From positions 248,001-312,000 of the forward strand of contig JALHQH010000005.1 of assembly GCA_022842065.1 (NCBI GenBank): DNA of 64,000 nt. The letters are read 5' to 3'. Position 1 is the first letter of the stretch. Each line of letters begins with the position of its first letter. Below the pieces are notes generated by a model. The model saw only the letters and a list, made by a program, of their open reading frames with translations. It had not been told where the DNA came from and ran no database searches. Below, one piece after another: positions 7,449 to 15,342 of the stretch. The translations under genes and the position numbers were made by a program. The stretch comes from Caldilineaceae bacterium (lineage in GTDB: Bacteria > Chloroflexota > Anaerolineae > Caldilineales > Caldilineaceae).

Positions 7449-8384
7449 ATGCACTACCGCGCCATCGGCCGTACCGATGTCAAAGTCTCTGAAATTAGCC
7501 TGGGCTGCAACCGCCTGGGGGAAGCTCATAGCCCTGAGCGCCATTGGATCGACCTCGTCCAAAGTGCCGTTGACCTGGGCGTTAATCTCTTCGACACGGC
7601 TGAATCTTATGGCTGGGGGCGCAGTGAAGAGATCCTTGGCCAGGCGCTCGGCAACCGCGGTGATCTGCTGATCGCCAGTAAGGTGAGCCGCGTCCAGGGC
7701 ACCAATACCAGAGATTATTCGGCTGCCCGCATTATCCAACAGGCCGAAGCCAGCCTATGCCGTCTGCAACGGGACTGTATCGAGATCTATCAATTACACA
7801 GCCCTGCGCTCGCCGATCTACAACAGTTTGACTGGCCAGAGGCGATGAGCAAACTCAAAGCCCAGGGCAAGATTCGGTTTGCCGGCGTCTCGATCAACGA
7901 TGTCGCCAGCGGCAAGTGGCTGATCGAAAATGGGTTGGCCGACGTGCTGCAAGTTGACTACAGTATGGTTGCGCCCCAAGATGGCAATGAACTTTTTCCC
8001 CTGGCGGAGCAACAGGGCGTGGGTATTCTGGTGCGCATGCCGATGGCGCGGGGCATTCTCACCGGCAAGTTTGAGCCGGGCGCGCCCGTGAGTAAAGAAT
8101 ACCGCGCCAGTATGTTGGGCGACAAGGTGGCCGGTTATGTCAAGCAGGCTGAGGCTTATCGTCAACTCGCCGACCGCCATGCCGATCTGACGCTGGGGCA
8201 ATACGCGCTGCGTTATGCGATTAGCCCCAAGGCGGTCACCGCGGCGATCCCTGGGGCGCGCAATCTGGAACAGTTGACCCAGAATGTCGCGGCGTCGAAT
8301 GGGGTGGGGCTGTCACCGGCAGAATTGGCCGAAATTGCCACGATCCAAGCGGCTAGGCACAAGCATGTGGTAAGCGGAGGCTGA
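7449..8384 (+). CDS. Aldo/keto reductase
   Basis: 311-residue NAD(P)H-dependent oxidoreductase with the (beta/alpha)8 fold. Family landmarks are visible in order: LGCNRLG near the N-terminus, LFDTAESYGWGRSEEILG with catalytic Asp and Tyr, the Lys of IASKVS, and YQLHSP with the catalytic-site His. The C-terminus (AIPGARNLEQLTQNVAA) carries the cofactor phosphate-binding Arg region. Typical substrates are sugars, aldehydes or ketones; which one cannot be said. Start: ATG after AGAAAGG. It has its own promoter (7372-7400), and its last five codons lie inside a 35-bp-arm palindrome (8370-8441). Confidence 0.9.
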   Translation: MHYRAIGRTDVKVSEISLGCNRLGEAHSPERHWIDLVQSAVDLGVNLFDTAESYGWGRSEEILGQALGNRGDLLIASKVSRVQGTNTRDYSAARIIQQAEASLCRLQRDCIEIYQLHSPALADLQQFDWPEAMSKLKAQGKIRFAGVSINDVASGKWLIENGLADVLQVDYSMVAPQDGNELFPLAEQQGVGILVRMPMARGILTGKFEPGAPVSKEYRASMLGDKVAGYVKQAEAYRQLADRHADLTLGQYALRYAISPKAVTAAIPGARNLEQLTQNVAASNGVGLSPAELAEIATIQAARHKHVVSGG

Positions 8385-8441
8385 GCTTGTCGAAGCCGCA
8401 GCGGCACCGCTGCGGCTTCGACAAGCTCAGCCTCCGCTTAC
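8370..8441. repeat. Perfect 35-bp-arm palindrome overlapping a stop codon
   Basis: Arms 8370-8404 and 8407-8441 are exact reverse complements with a 2-nt spacer. The core GCTTGTCGAAGC / GCTTCGACAAGC is a repeat I know from many unrelated bacterial genomes. The left arm encodes the last residues and stop (8382-8384) of the aldo/keto reductase. It could form a very stable mRNA 3' hairpin but has no T-run. Confidence 0.85.
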
Positions 8442-8482
8442 AAATCTATAAGCCCACAAAGATAAGAAGGGAATCACGAACG

Positions 8483-10486
8483 ATGACTGATTGGTGGATG
8501 GAGAAACCGTGGCGGCAGATCCAGATGAATTTGCGCCAGATTGATATGGTGGACATTAACGCGGCGCAGATTGTAGCCGATTTGCAAGCGTTCAAGGCCA
8601 ATGTCTTTATGATCAACGCAGCGGGCATTATTGCCAGTTATCCGACTGATCTGCCCTTTCAGACCCAGAGTGAGTATTTGCAGGGTGACAGCCTTGCGCA
8701 GATTATTGCAGCCTGCCATGCGGTGGACATTCGCGTGATCGCGCGTACGGACTTTTCCAAAGTGCGCCGCCCACGCTACGAGAAACATCCGGATTGGGCC
8801 TACGTCAGCCCCAGTGGACAAGTCATCGACTACCACGGGGATATCGCGGTCTGTCTCAACGGTGCCTATCAACAGCACTATATGTTCGAGATCATCGCCG
8901 AGCTCTTGACCAAATTACCCTTTGACGGCATCTTCTTTAACATGAGCGGTTATCAGACGCGCGATTACAGCGGTGTCTACTATGGCCCCTGTCACTGCCC
9001 CAACTGTCAGCGCCGTTTTCAGGCCATGTATGGGTTGACCGTGCCGGTGAAAGAAGATCTGGAAGATGAGCGCTATCGCCGCTACAACCAGTTCAAGTTG
9101 ACCACCCTGGCGGAACATCGCGCCAAACTCTACCATTTTATTACCGAGCGCTGGCCACACATTGCCGTGGCCAGCCTGCGCGAATTTGGACGGGGCTTTA
9201 TCCGTCAGGAATCCAATACTGCCATCGACCGCCCACTTCCGCACTGGCAATACAGTGGTTCAGACAACAGCAAATGGGCCTCTAGCAGCTACCCGACTAT
9301 GTTGTCCAGCAACACCACCGTTGACTTTATCGACTTTCCCTATCGCCACGTTACTGTTTCACCCCATCAGCAGCAACTGCGGCTGGTGCAAGGGCTGGCC
9401 AATGGTAACGCGCTGGACTGGTACCTAATTGGGCGGATTGACAACCACGAAGATCGTTCCGGTTTTGCACCGATCAAAGCGATCTTCCATTACCACGCGG
9501 CGCATGAGGAAAGCTACGCCCACCTCACCTCGAAAGCCAGCATTGCGCTGCTCAACGGCGCGCAGGCCAACCAAAATGAATTTCGCGGCTGGTTCCGCTG
9601 CCTCGTCGAAAATCACTTTTTGTTTGATACGTTGATGGAGGAAGTGGCGCTGGAATTGCCGTGGGATAAGTATGCGGCGATCATCCTGCCCGACTATCAG
9701 CCGATCAGCGAACGGCTGGCGGCACGGCTTGATCAATTTGTGGCGACCGGTGGCACCTTGATCGCCAGCGGCCAGAGTGGTTTTCGCGATGAGAGCTATG
9801 CCCCGCGCCGCCAACCCGTCTTACAAACGCTGGGGATTACCGGCATCGAAACCGTACGCACCGACATGCGCTCGGCCTACTTCAAGTTTACCGATAAGCA
9901 GCACTTTGCGCGTTTTGCCGAGATCGATCTACTCTACAGCGGCGATCTCTACATCTATGCGGGCTATGCGGAGAGCGCGCAACCACACATGCAGTTGGTC
10001 GCGCCCCACGCCTTTGGGCCGCCGGAACGCTGCTACTACACCCAGGTCACCGACCGCCCCGGCTATGTGGTGAACCAGTACCACCAGGGCCAGGCGATCT
10101 ATCTGCCCTGGCTACCGGGCACCCTTTTCCACCGCCAAGGTTATCCCAACACCAGCGATTTTCTGGCAGATCTGTTAGCCGGCGTCGCCGGTTTGACCCC
10201 GGTCCAGGGCAATCTTTCCTCGATGGTGGAGGTGACCCACTTTGCGCGCACCGACGGCGCGTATGAACTGGTGCACTTGGTCAACGGCTCCGGCCACTTT
10301 GGCAACAGCTTCTTCGCACCGATCACCATGCACGATCTGACCATCACCGTGCGCTGTGACCGCCAACCGCAAAGTGTAAAGAGTTTGGTCAACGATATGC
10401 TGTATAACTATCAGTGGCAGGATGGCGCGCTGACCATTGACATTCCGCATCTGGGTAGTTTTGATGCGTTGCAAATTACTCAGTAG
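8483..10486 (+). CDS. Glycoside hydrolase-like protein (GHL6/beta-galactosidase trimerisation type)
   Basis: 667 residues from ATG 8483 (AAGGGA about 10 nt upstream). The N-terminal ~330 residues look like a TIM barrel of the hypothetical glycosyl hydrolase 6 group: DLQAFKANVFMINAAGI, then VIARTDFSKV, then LPFDGIFFNMSGYQ, and a Cys pair in YGPCHCPNCQRRF. A middle region (about 360-560; ALLNG, ILPDYQPIS, FVATGGTLIASG) resembles the glutamine-amidotransferase-like trimerisation domain found in GH42-type enzymes, followed by a beta-rich C-terminus. Cytosolic (no signal). No verified catalytic pair is claimed; some members of this group lack proven activity. It stands after the reductase gene without a clear own promoter because of the palindrome between them. 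Confidence 0.75.
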   Translation: MTDWWMEKPWRQIQMNLRQIDMVDINAAQIVADLQAFKANVFMINAAGIIASYPTDLPFQTQSEYLQGDSLAQIIAACHAVDIRVIARTDFSKVRRPRYEKHPDWAYVSPSGQVIDYHGDIAVCLNGAYQQHYMFEIIAELLTKLPFDGIFFNMSGYQTRDYSGVYYGPCHCPNCQRRFQAMYGLTVPVKEDLEDERYRRYNQFKLTTLAEHRAKLYHFITERWPHIAVASLREFGRGFIRQESNTAIDRPLPHWQYSGSDNSKWASSSYPTMLSSNTTVDFIDFPYRHVTVSPHQQQLRLVQGLANGNALDWYLIGRIDNHEDRSGFAPIKAIFHYHAAHEESYAHLTSKASIALLNGAQANQNEFRGWFRCLVENHFLFDTLMEEVALELPWDKYAAIILPDYQPISERLAARLDQFVATGGTLIASGQSGFRDESYAPRRQPVLQTLGITGIETVRTDMRSAYFKFTDKQHFARFAEIDLLYSGDLYIYAGYAESAQPHMQLVAPHAFGPPERCYYTQVTDRPGYVVNQYHQGQAIYLPWLPGTLFHRQGYPNTSDFLADLLAGVAGLTPVQGNLSSMVEVTHFARTDGAYELVHLVNGSGHFGNSFFAPITMHDLTITVRCDRQPQSVKSLVNDMLYNYQWQDGALTIDIPHLGSFDALQITQ

Positions 10487-10487
10487 A

Positions 10488-10557
10488 CCGTAGTGTAGTC
10501 TGCATCGGGTCGTGCAGACACCCGTTCGCATCTGAGGATGCGAACTACACGGTACGG
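10488..10557. repeat. Branched palindrome between convergent genes
   Basis: An outer stem (10488-10499 with 10544-10557, 2-nt bulge) encloses two hairpins: GTCTGCA/TGCAGAC (10498-10519) and GTTCGCATC/GATGCGAAC (10524-10545). It fills the whole gap between the hydrolase-like gene and the binding-protein gene and may act as a bidirectional 3' end. Confidence 0.7.
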
Positions 10558-10558
10558 G

Positions 10559-11620
10559 CTACTCTTCAATCACCAACGCGGCTTCCGCCATGAGATCATC
10601 GGGGATGGTCAACCCTTGTTCCGCAGCGGCGGGCAGGTTGATCGCCAGGCTGCCTTTGCGTTGGCGCTCGATTGGCGTGGCGGCAATGTCGAGCTCACCT
10701 TTGAGGATGCCCACGGCCAGTGCGCCAGTGTCCAGCCCATCCTGGTAATAATCCAAACCCAGGGCAACCGCGGCACCACGCTGGGCGCTGGCCGGATCGT
10801 TGGCAAAGAGCGGAATGTCATTGTCATTCGCTACTTTGATCAGCGCTTCCAGACTTGCCACCACCGTACTATCCGTACTGACAAAAAAAGCCTGCACCCC
10901 ACGCGCCACTAACGCTTCAGCCGCAGCCTGCACTTCGCTGCTGTTGCTGATCTGGGTCACTTCCAGCGTCAGCCCCAGTTCTTCCGCAGTGGGCACAGCA
11001 ATCTCCGTGTTGACCACCGAGTTGGCCTCGGAGGGGTTGTAGATATAGCCCACCGTCTCCACATCAGGCAGCAGGCGCGGGATCAACGCCAGCGCATCTT
11101 CGACCGGGGCCAGCGCTTGAATCCCAATCACCCATGCCGGGTGATCATCGGCGGCGGTGGCAATCCCAGCGGCATAGGGGCTGGTGACGGCATTGAAAAC
11201 GATCGGCGGCCCCGCCAGATCTTTGGTAGCGTTAAAGGCTGCCTGCAAAGCCGGGGTACTCGTGGTGACGATCAGATCGACGCCATCATCGACAAACTTC
11301 TGCGCAATCGTGGTCAGGGTGGGGATGTCGCCTTCAGCATTCGCTTCCTGCAAGATCACCGTTTCGCCATCGACAAAGCCGGCCGCGGTCAACGCATCTT
11401 TTACCCCCTGCTGCTCGGCATCAAGCGCGGGATGACTCACCAATTTCATCAACCCCACCACCGGCAGATCGGCTGGGGCTGCGGCATCAGCAGCGGTTTC
11501 CGCGGCGGGTTCGGCGGTCGCACCGGGGGCTTGGGCCACCGGTGCCACACAAGCTGTCAATAGGAGCAGGGTCAACAAGCTACTGCAAAAGCGCACCATA
11601 AACAACTGATTTTTAGACAT
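10559..11620 (-). CDS. ABC transporter substrate-binding lipoprotein (TrpX/ABC_sub_bind family)
   Basis: 353 residues. A lipoprotein signal with lipobox (LLLLTACVAP, Cys24) anchors it outside the membrane, followed by an Ala/Glu/Thr-rich linker. The body shows two periplasmic-binding-protein lobes (VVGLMKLVSHPALDAEQQGV; LIVTTSTPALQAAFNATKD; VETVGYIYNPSEANSV; PLFANDPASAQRGAAVALG) typical of the PF04392 family, whose known members bind Trp, Tyr or other amino acids. It is the last gene of an operon with permease 12627-13664 and ATPase 11821-12618, but a 200-bp gap with a branched palindrome separates it from the ATPase. The ligand remains unassigned. Confidence 0.87.
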   Translation of the reverse strand: MSKNQLFMVRFCSSLLTLLLLTACVAPVAQAPGATAEPAAETAADAAAPADLPVVGLMKLVSHPALDAEQQGVKDALTAAGFVDGETVILQEANAEGDIPTLTTIAQKFVDDGVDLIVTTSTPALQAAFNATKDLAGPPIVFNAVTSPYAAGIATAADDHPAWVIGIQALAPVEDALALIPRLLPDVETVGYIYNPSEANSVVNTEIAVPTAEELGLTLEVTQISNSSEVQAAAEALVARGVQAFFVSTDSTVVASLEALIKVANDNDIPLFANDPASAQRGAAVALGLDYYQDGLDTGALAVGILKGELDIAATPIERQRKGSLAINLPAAAEQGLTIPDDLMAEAALVIEE

Positions 11621-11682
11621 TTGTTTCTCCTTGTCCTTGCAAATAATGAGAGAAATAATGAGGTAGTAACCTTCATATCAGT

Positions 11683-11776
11683 CACGGAGTGACGGCAGAC
11701 GGTAGCCGAGGGTTTTAACCCTCGGCCAGGCCGCCAGCCTTAAAAGGCTGGCCTACCTTCTGCCGCCACTCCGTGG
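11683..11776. repeat. Three-way palindrome inside an ABC operon
   Basis: Outer arms 11683-11705 and 11753-11776 (CACGGAGTGACGGCAGA / complementary with three mismatches) enclose two hairpins, 11705-11726 (GCCGAGGG stem) and 11733-11752 (GCCAGCCTT stem). It lies between ATPase and binding-protein genes, both minus strand, and could process or attenuate the mRNA. Confidence 0.75.
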
Positions 11777-11820
11777 CTAAATCGTGCGCCGCGCTCAGGG
11801 GACCCTGGGCACGGCATGAC

Positions 11821-12618
11821 TTACCCCAACAACAACTCATCCTCCAACAATGCACTGTGGCGCACCTGGCTAAAGCGGTCAATCAGCCCTTGCACGGTCA
11901 TCTGTCGCCGCTCCTCCCCCGTGAGATCAAGGACGATACGCCCCCCATCCATCATCAGCGTGCGGTCGCCGCTGGCCAGGGCCTGTTGCATGTTGTGGGT
12001 GATCATCAGTGCCGTTAAGCCCTGGCTTTCCACAAATTGCGTGGTCAGCGTCAAAATTTTGGCCGCGGTGGCCGGGTCAAGCGCGGCGATATGTTCATCG
12101 AGCAGCACAATTTTAGGGCGGGCCAGCGTCGCCATCACCAGGGTTAACGCCTGCCGTTGACCACCACTCAAGAGCGCCACCCGACTGTCAAGCCGCTGTT
12201 CCAGCCCTAAACCCAGCGGGGCGAGCAGCTCCTGAAAGGTTTGCCGACGGGCGGGCGTCACGCCGTTCCGCCAGCCCAGCCGTTGACTGCGCAGAGAAGC
12301 GAGGGTGAGATTCTGCGCAATCGTCATCGAGGCGGCGGTGCCCAGCAGTGGATCTTGGAAAACCCGCCCCACCAGCGCCGCGCGGCGATGTTCGGGCCAG
12401 GTCGTCACCTCTACGCCGTCAATCAGAATCTGCCCCTGGCTCGGTGGAAAGACGCCGGCGATCACATTAAAAAGCGTTGACTTGCCCGCGCCATTGCTGC
12501 CGATCACGGTGACAAATTGGCCGGCGGCCAGGTGCAGATCGATGCCACGCAGGGCTTTCACCTCGTTGACCTCACCAGCATAAAAGGTTTGCTGCAGATC
12601 GCGCAGTGTTAACATCAA
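11821..12618 (-). CDS. ABC transporter ATP-binding protein
   Basis: 265-residue cytosolic ATPase that powers import through the adjacent permease. Walker A is GSNGAGKST (about residues 39-47), the signature is LLSGGQRQ, and Walker B is IVLLDEHIAALDP. The LDEH form (His instead of the commoner Pro after Asp-Glu) is typical of the ATPases that pair with TrpX-type binding proteins. H-loop MITHNM is present. The start ATG at 12618 lies 8 bp after the stop of the permease gene, so the two are co-transcribed. Confidence 0.92.
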   Translation of the reverse strand: MMLTLRDLQQTFYAGEVNEVKALRGIDLHLAAGQFVTVIGSNGAGKSTLFNVIAGVFPPSQGQILIDGVEVTTWPEHRRAALVGRVFQDPLLGTAASMTIAQNLTLASLRSQRLGWRNGVTPARRQTFQELLAPLGLGLEQRLDSRVALLSGGQRQALTLVMATLARPKIVLLDEHIAALDPATAAKILTLTTQFVESQGLTALMITHNMQQALASGDRTLMMDGGRIVLDLTGEERRQMTVQGLIDRFSQVRHSALLEDELLLG

Positions 12619-12626
12619 CTTCCCGC

Positions 12627-13664
12627 CTATTTTCTCTTGCGACTGTGGCTTAACCAGAGTGCAACCAGCACTAACAGCGCCGTCGCCAACTTTACATCCT
12701 GGGCATCAAGCGCCAGCGACCCGTTGGGCAGGGGAATACTGACCGTCAGCGCCGCGGCAATGGCGATGCGGTAGATGACCATGCCGAGGATCACCGCGGC
12801 GGTGGCGGTCGCAATGTGGGTTGGGCGAAAGAAGGTCTCGCCCAGGATCACCGCGGCCAGCCCGGCAATGATCAAGCCTAGCCCCATGTTGACATCGGCA
12901 AAGCCCTGGTATTGGGCAACCAGCGCACCGGCCAACCCAACCATGCCGTTGCTCAACGCCAAACCTAAGACGATCATGCCATCCGTGTTGACGCCCAGCG
13001 CACGCACCATCTGTGGGTTGTCGCCGGTAGCGCGCAGGGCCAGGCCGATTTCCGTGCGCATAAACCAGTCGAGCAGCCACTTAAGCAGCAGGACCAGCAG
13101 CCCAAAAAGCACAATCGTTAAAATGTTATTTGTATAGCGCGCCGCGCCGTCGCCGGCGACCCCGACCACCAGCGCCCGCAAGGGGTCGGCAAAGGGGGTA
13201 AAGATTGTCTCGACATTGAGCAGTGGAATGTTGGAACGGCCCATAATGCGCAGGTTGATACTGATCAAGGCGGTGGTGACCAAGATTGAGGCGAGCAGAC
13301 TGTGGATGCGCAGCCGCGTCGCAATCAACGCGGTCACGGTCCCCGCCAGCGCGCCACCCAGAAAGCTGACCGGCAGCGTCCAATAAGGATTCACACCGGC
13401 GGTGATGAGCGTCGCGGCTAAGGCCGCACCCAAGGGCAGGCTGCCGTCAATCGTCAGATCAGGAAAGTCGAGCACCCGGAAGGTGAGGTAGACCCCTAAC
13501 GCCACCAGGGCAAAGCTCAACCCGGTGGCAATCGCACCCAACCAGACATTAAAAGCCAGCCGCTGCACGCTCGGCCCGATGATCACAAGCAGGGCAACGA
13601 CGGCAATCGTTAGGCGCAACCAGCGACGGCGATTTTCTTTGGGTGTAACGGCGAGAGTGGTCAT
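12627..13664 (-). CDS. ABC transporter permease (branched-chain amino-acid type)
   Basis: 345 residues with 8-9 hydrophobic segments and the BPD_transp_2 fold used by LivH/LivM- and TrpY-like permeases (FRVLDFPDLTIDGSLPLGAA near the N-terminus; ALRATGDNPQMVRALGVNTD as the cytosolic coupling loop to the ATPase). The SVP/LTIDG-type segment is typical of importers that work with PF04392 binding proteins. It is the first gene of the operon, upstream of which lies a block of 7-nt tandem repeats (13666-13845); any promoter must lie in or beyond these. Confidence 0.9.
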   Translation of the reverse strand: MTTLAVTPKENRRRWLRLTIAVVALLVIIGPSVQRLAFNVWLGAIATGLSFALVALGVYLTFRVLDFPDLTIDGSLPLGAALAATLITAGVNPYWTLPVSFLGGALAGTVTALIATRLRIHSLLASILVTTALISINLRIMGRSNIPLLNVETIFTPFADPLRALVVGVAGDGAARYTNNILTIVLFGLLVLLLKWLLDWFMRTEIGLALRATGDNPQMVRALGVNTDGMIVLGLALSNGMVGLAGALVAQYQGFADVNMGLGLIIAGLAAVILGETFFRPTHIATATAAVILGMVIYRIAIAAALTVSIPLPNGSLALDAQDVKLATALLVLVALWLSHSRKRK

Positions 13665-13665
13665 T

Positions 13666-13845
13666 GGTGATTGGTGATGCGTGAAACGTGAAACGTGAAA
13701 CGTGATGCGTGAAACGTGATGCGTGCAGCTTGGGCGCTTTGGCGGGTAATGCGTTTCAACGCATTTGTGCGTATCAGCTGGTGTGTTTCAACCACCTGCG
13801 CCGCCCTCCCATCAGCCGCCCAAATGACGTGAAACGTGAAACGTC
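13666..13845. repeat. 7-nt tandem repeats (GTGAAAC family)
   Basis: Degenerate units GTGAAAC and GTGATGC repeat head to tail from about 13680 to 13726, with two more units at 13828-13844. They fill the gap between the ABC permease start and the SGNH hydrolase end. The same family occurs at 18461, 37411 and 40744. Confidence 0.8.
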
Positions 13846-13872
13846 ATTCGTAATGGGGGCCAATGGTCAGCG

Positions 13873-14544
13873 TTACTGGGCGGGGAACCAGCGCAGTAAT
13901 TCGCGGGTGATGAGTTGGTGACCGGCTTTGTTGGGATGGTTGATGTGGGAGAGCAGATCGGTCAATTCACCGCCTTGGGCAACGTAGCGATGAAAGGCGG
14001 CGTCGCTGTCGGCCAGACCCACGCCATATTCGGCCGCCAACCGGCGCACCTGGTCGGCATGTTTGGGCAATTCAACCGCCCAGCTTGGCTCCCCACGGCG
14101 CAAGGTGAGCAGATCATGGGTCGGCGTCAGGAGGATCACCTTGATGTTGCGCGCCAGCGCCGCTTCGATCATGGTGCGCCAGGCGGTTTCGGCACGGGCC
14201 AAGCCCAGGTTGCGGTCGTTGAGCGCGTAGTCGATGGTCACTACATCGGGGCGGTGGCAGAGCACTTCGTCGACAAAGCGGGCCGCGCCTTGTTCTGCAT
14301 TTTCGCCGCCGATCGCCGTCACAATCACATTAACGACCGCGTGGACAAAGCGCTCTTTCAGCCCCACAAAGAGCAGATGGGGGTAGGCATGCAGCGAATC
14401 GACCACCGGCGTGGTGAAGTAGCCGGCGGGGACGCTATGGCCGTGGCAGACAATGTTGACTGTGCGGTTGCCGGGCCAGGGTTGCAAAAAGGCGCGGATG
14501 ATCTCGATCAGATAGCTCTCTTTGTCGGCAGCGGGCTGGGCCAT
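13873..14544 (-). CDS. SGNH/GDSL-family hydrolase
   Basis: 223 residues from ATG 14544, which has AGGAAA 7 nt upstream; a longer in-frame start at 14628 has no ribosome-binding site and would add an unlikely N-terminus. The SGNH blocks are visible: GHSVPAG (catalytic Ser in block I), IGGENAEQ (Gly block), DYALNDRN (Asn block III) and HINHPNKAGH (block V with catalytic His). Such enzymes hydrolyse acyl or acetyl esters on sugars or lipids. No signal peptide is visible, so it is probably cytosolic and could deacetylate imported sugars. It has no obvious operon partner. Confidence 0.87.
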   Translation of the reverse strand: MAQPAADKESYLIEIIRAFLQPWPGNRTVNIVCHGHSVPAGYFTTPVVDSLHAYPHLLFVGLKERFVHAVVNVIVTAIGGENAEQGAARFVDEVLCHRPDVVTIDYALNDRNLGLARAETAWRTMIEAALARNIKVILLTPTHDLLTLRRGEPSWAVELPKHADQVRRLAAEYGVGLADSDAAFHRYVAQGGELTDLLSHINHPNKAGHQLITRELLRWFPAQ

Positions 14545-14670
14545 AGGTTGGTTTCCTGCGTGTTGGATGATCGTGATTGGTGACAGGTTGGACGGTAAGT
14601 AGATTATAACATGGGGTGAGCCGATCATAAATTTAGCGACGCTAGGCTCAACACGCCATGTGCTAAACCG

Positions 14671-14699
14671 TTGACATGCGCGTAGGTAGCAAGTATACT
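14671..14699 (+). promoter_or_regulatory. Near-consensus sigma-70 promoter
   Basis: TTGACA (14671-14676) and TATACT (14694-14699) are spaced by exactly 17 bp. The expected transcript starts near 14706, about 80 nt before the antitoxin-like gene at 14785. Confidence 0.75.
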
Positions 14700-14784
14700 A
14701 TTGATTAACAATTTTTGTCTCTCTGCACTAGACTAATTAGGTCTATAAGATGCTGTACAAACGGTTGCTGATATGGATTAACTC

Positions 14785-15081
14785 ATGACGAAAATAACGA
14801 TTACAAAAGATAATTTGCTTAGCCCAGCTGAATTTAAAGCGCTACTGGAGCAAATGGGGAATCGAAGCTCAACGCTCGATTACATTTTTCGCTTGCTACG
14901 AACGTTAGTTGCTTTTGAAGAAGCGCATCATATGGCAAGTGATGTTTTTTATGCGCGCTTTATGCGTGGCGAATTGGGTGATGATTTAGCCTTTATCAAA
15001 TGGGCTGGGCGGTATGAATTATATCTTGAAGCAAAACAGGAAATTGATATCCAGTTAGCTCAAATTCCCATGGCAGCCTGA
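14785..15081 (+). CDS. Probable antitoxin of a TumE-type (DUF6516) toxin-antitoxin pair
   Basis: 98 residues, all-helical in appearance, no signal. The segment FYARFMRGELGDDLAFIKWA resembles the small proteins that precede DUF6516/TumE-family toxins (the FYxRYxxGELGDxxxFxEWA pattern), so I infer an antitoxin role from resemblance and from the fragment immediately downstream, which is the C-terminal part of a DUF6516 protein. It has a near-consensus promoter and is AT-richer than its neighbours, in line with transfer. With the toxin broken, it may be a leftover or a protective orphan antitoxin. Confidence 0.6.
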   Translation: MTKITITKDNLLSPAEFKALLEQMGNRSSTLDYIFRLLRTLVAFEEAHHMASDVFYARFMRGELGDDLAFIKWAGRYELYLEAKQEIDIQLAQIPMAA

Positions 15082-15091
15082 TGATACAAAA

Positions 15092-15271
15092 GTATTTGAT
15101 CAGAACACATTAGGCGCGCTTGTCTTCCGCTATGATAATGCGCCACATTACCCCAATATATCTACATATCCTCACCACAAGCATATGGGTTCAACTGTTG
15201 AAGCAGCACAAGTGCCAGATCTTAGCGAGATTCTCAGTGAAATCGAATACCTAATTTTTGACAAACCGTAA
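15092..15271 (+). pseudogene. TumE/DUF6516 toxin, C-terminal fragment
   Basis: The 59 codons ending with TAA at 15271 encode GALVFRYDNAPHYPNIS, TYPHHKH, and APDL-like VPDLSEILSEI, the conserved C-terminal half of DUF6516 (TumE-like) toxins. No start codon precedes it in frame; its first codons run back into the end of the upstream gene in another frame. The N-terminal ~60 residues of the family are missing, so this is a degraded toxin gene. Confidence 0.7.
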
Positions 15272-15342
15272 ATGTGTGTTCGGTTTCACTATATTATACG
15301 GCGTGTCAGCACATAAAATAACTCATTTACACCTGAAAAGTG

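Noticed and set aside
13915..14583. 222-codon plus-strand frame opposite the SGNH hydrolase
   Set aside because: The minus strand carries all SGNH catalytic blocks and a ribosome-binding site; the plus frame has neither domain nor start signal.
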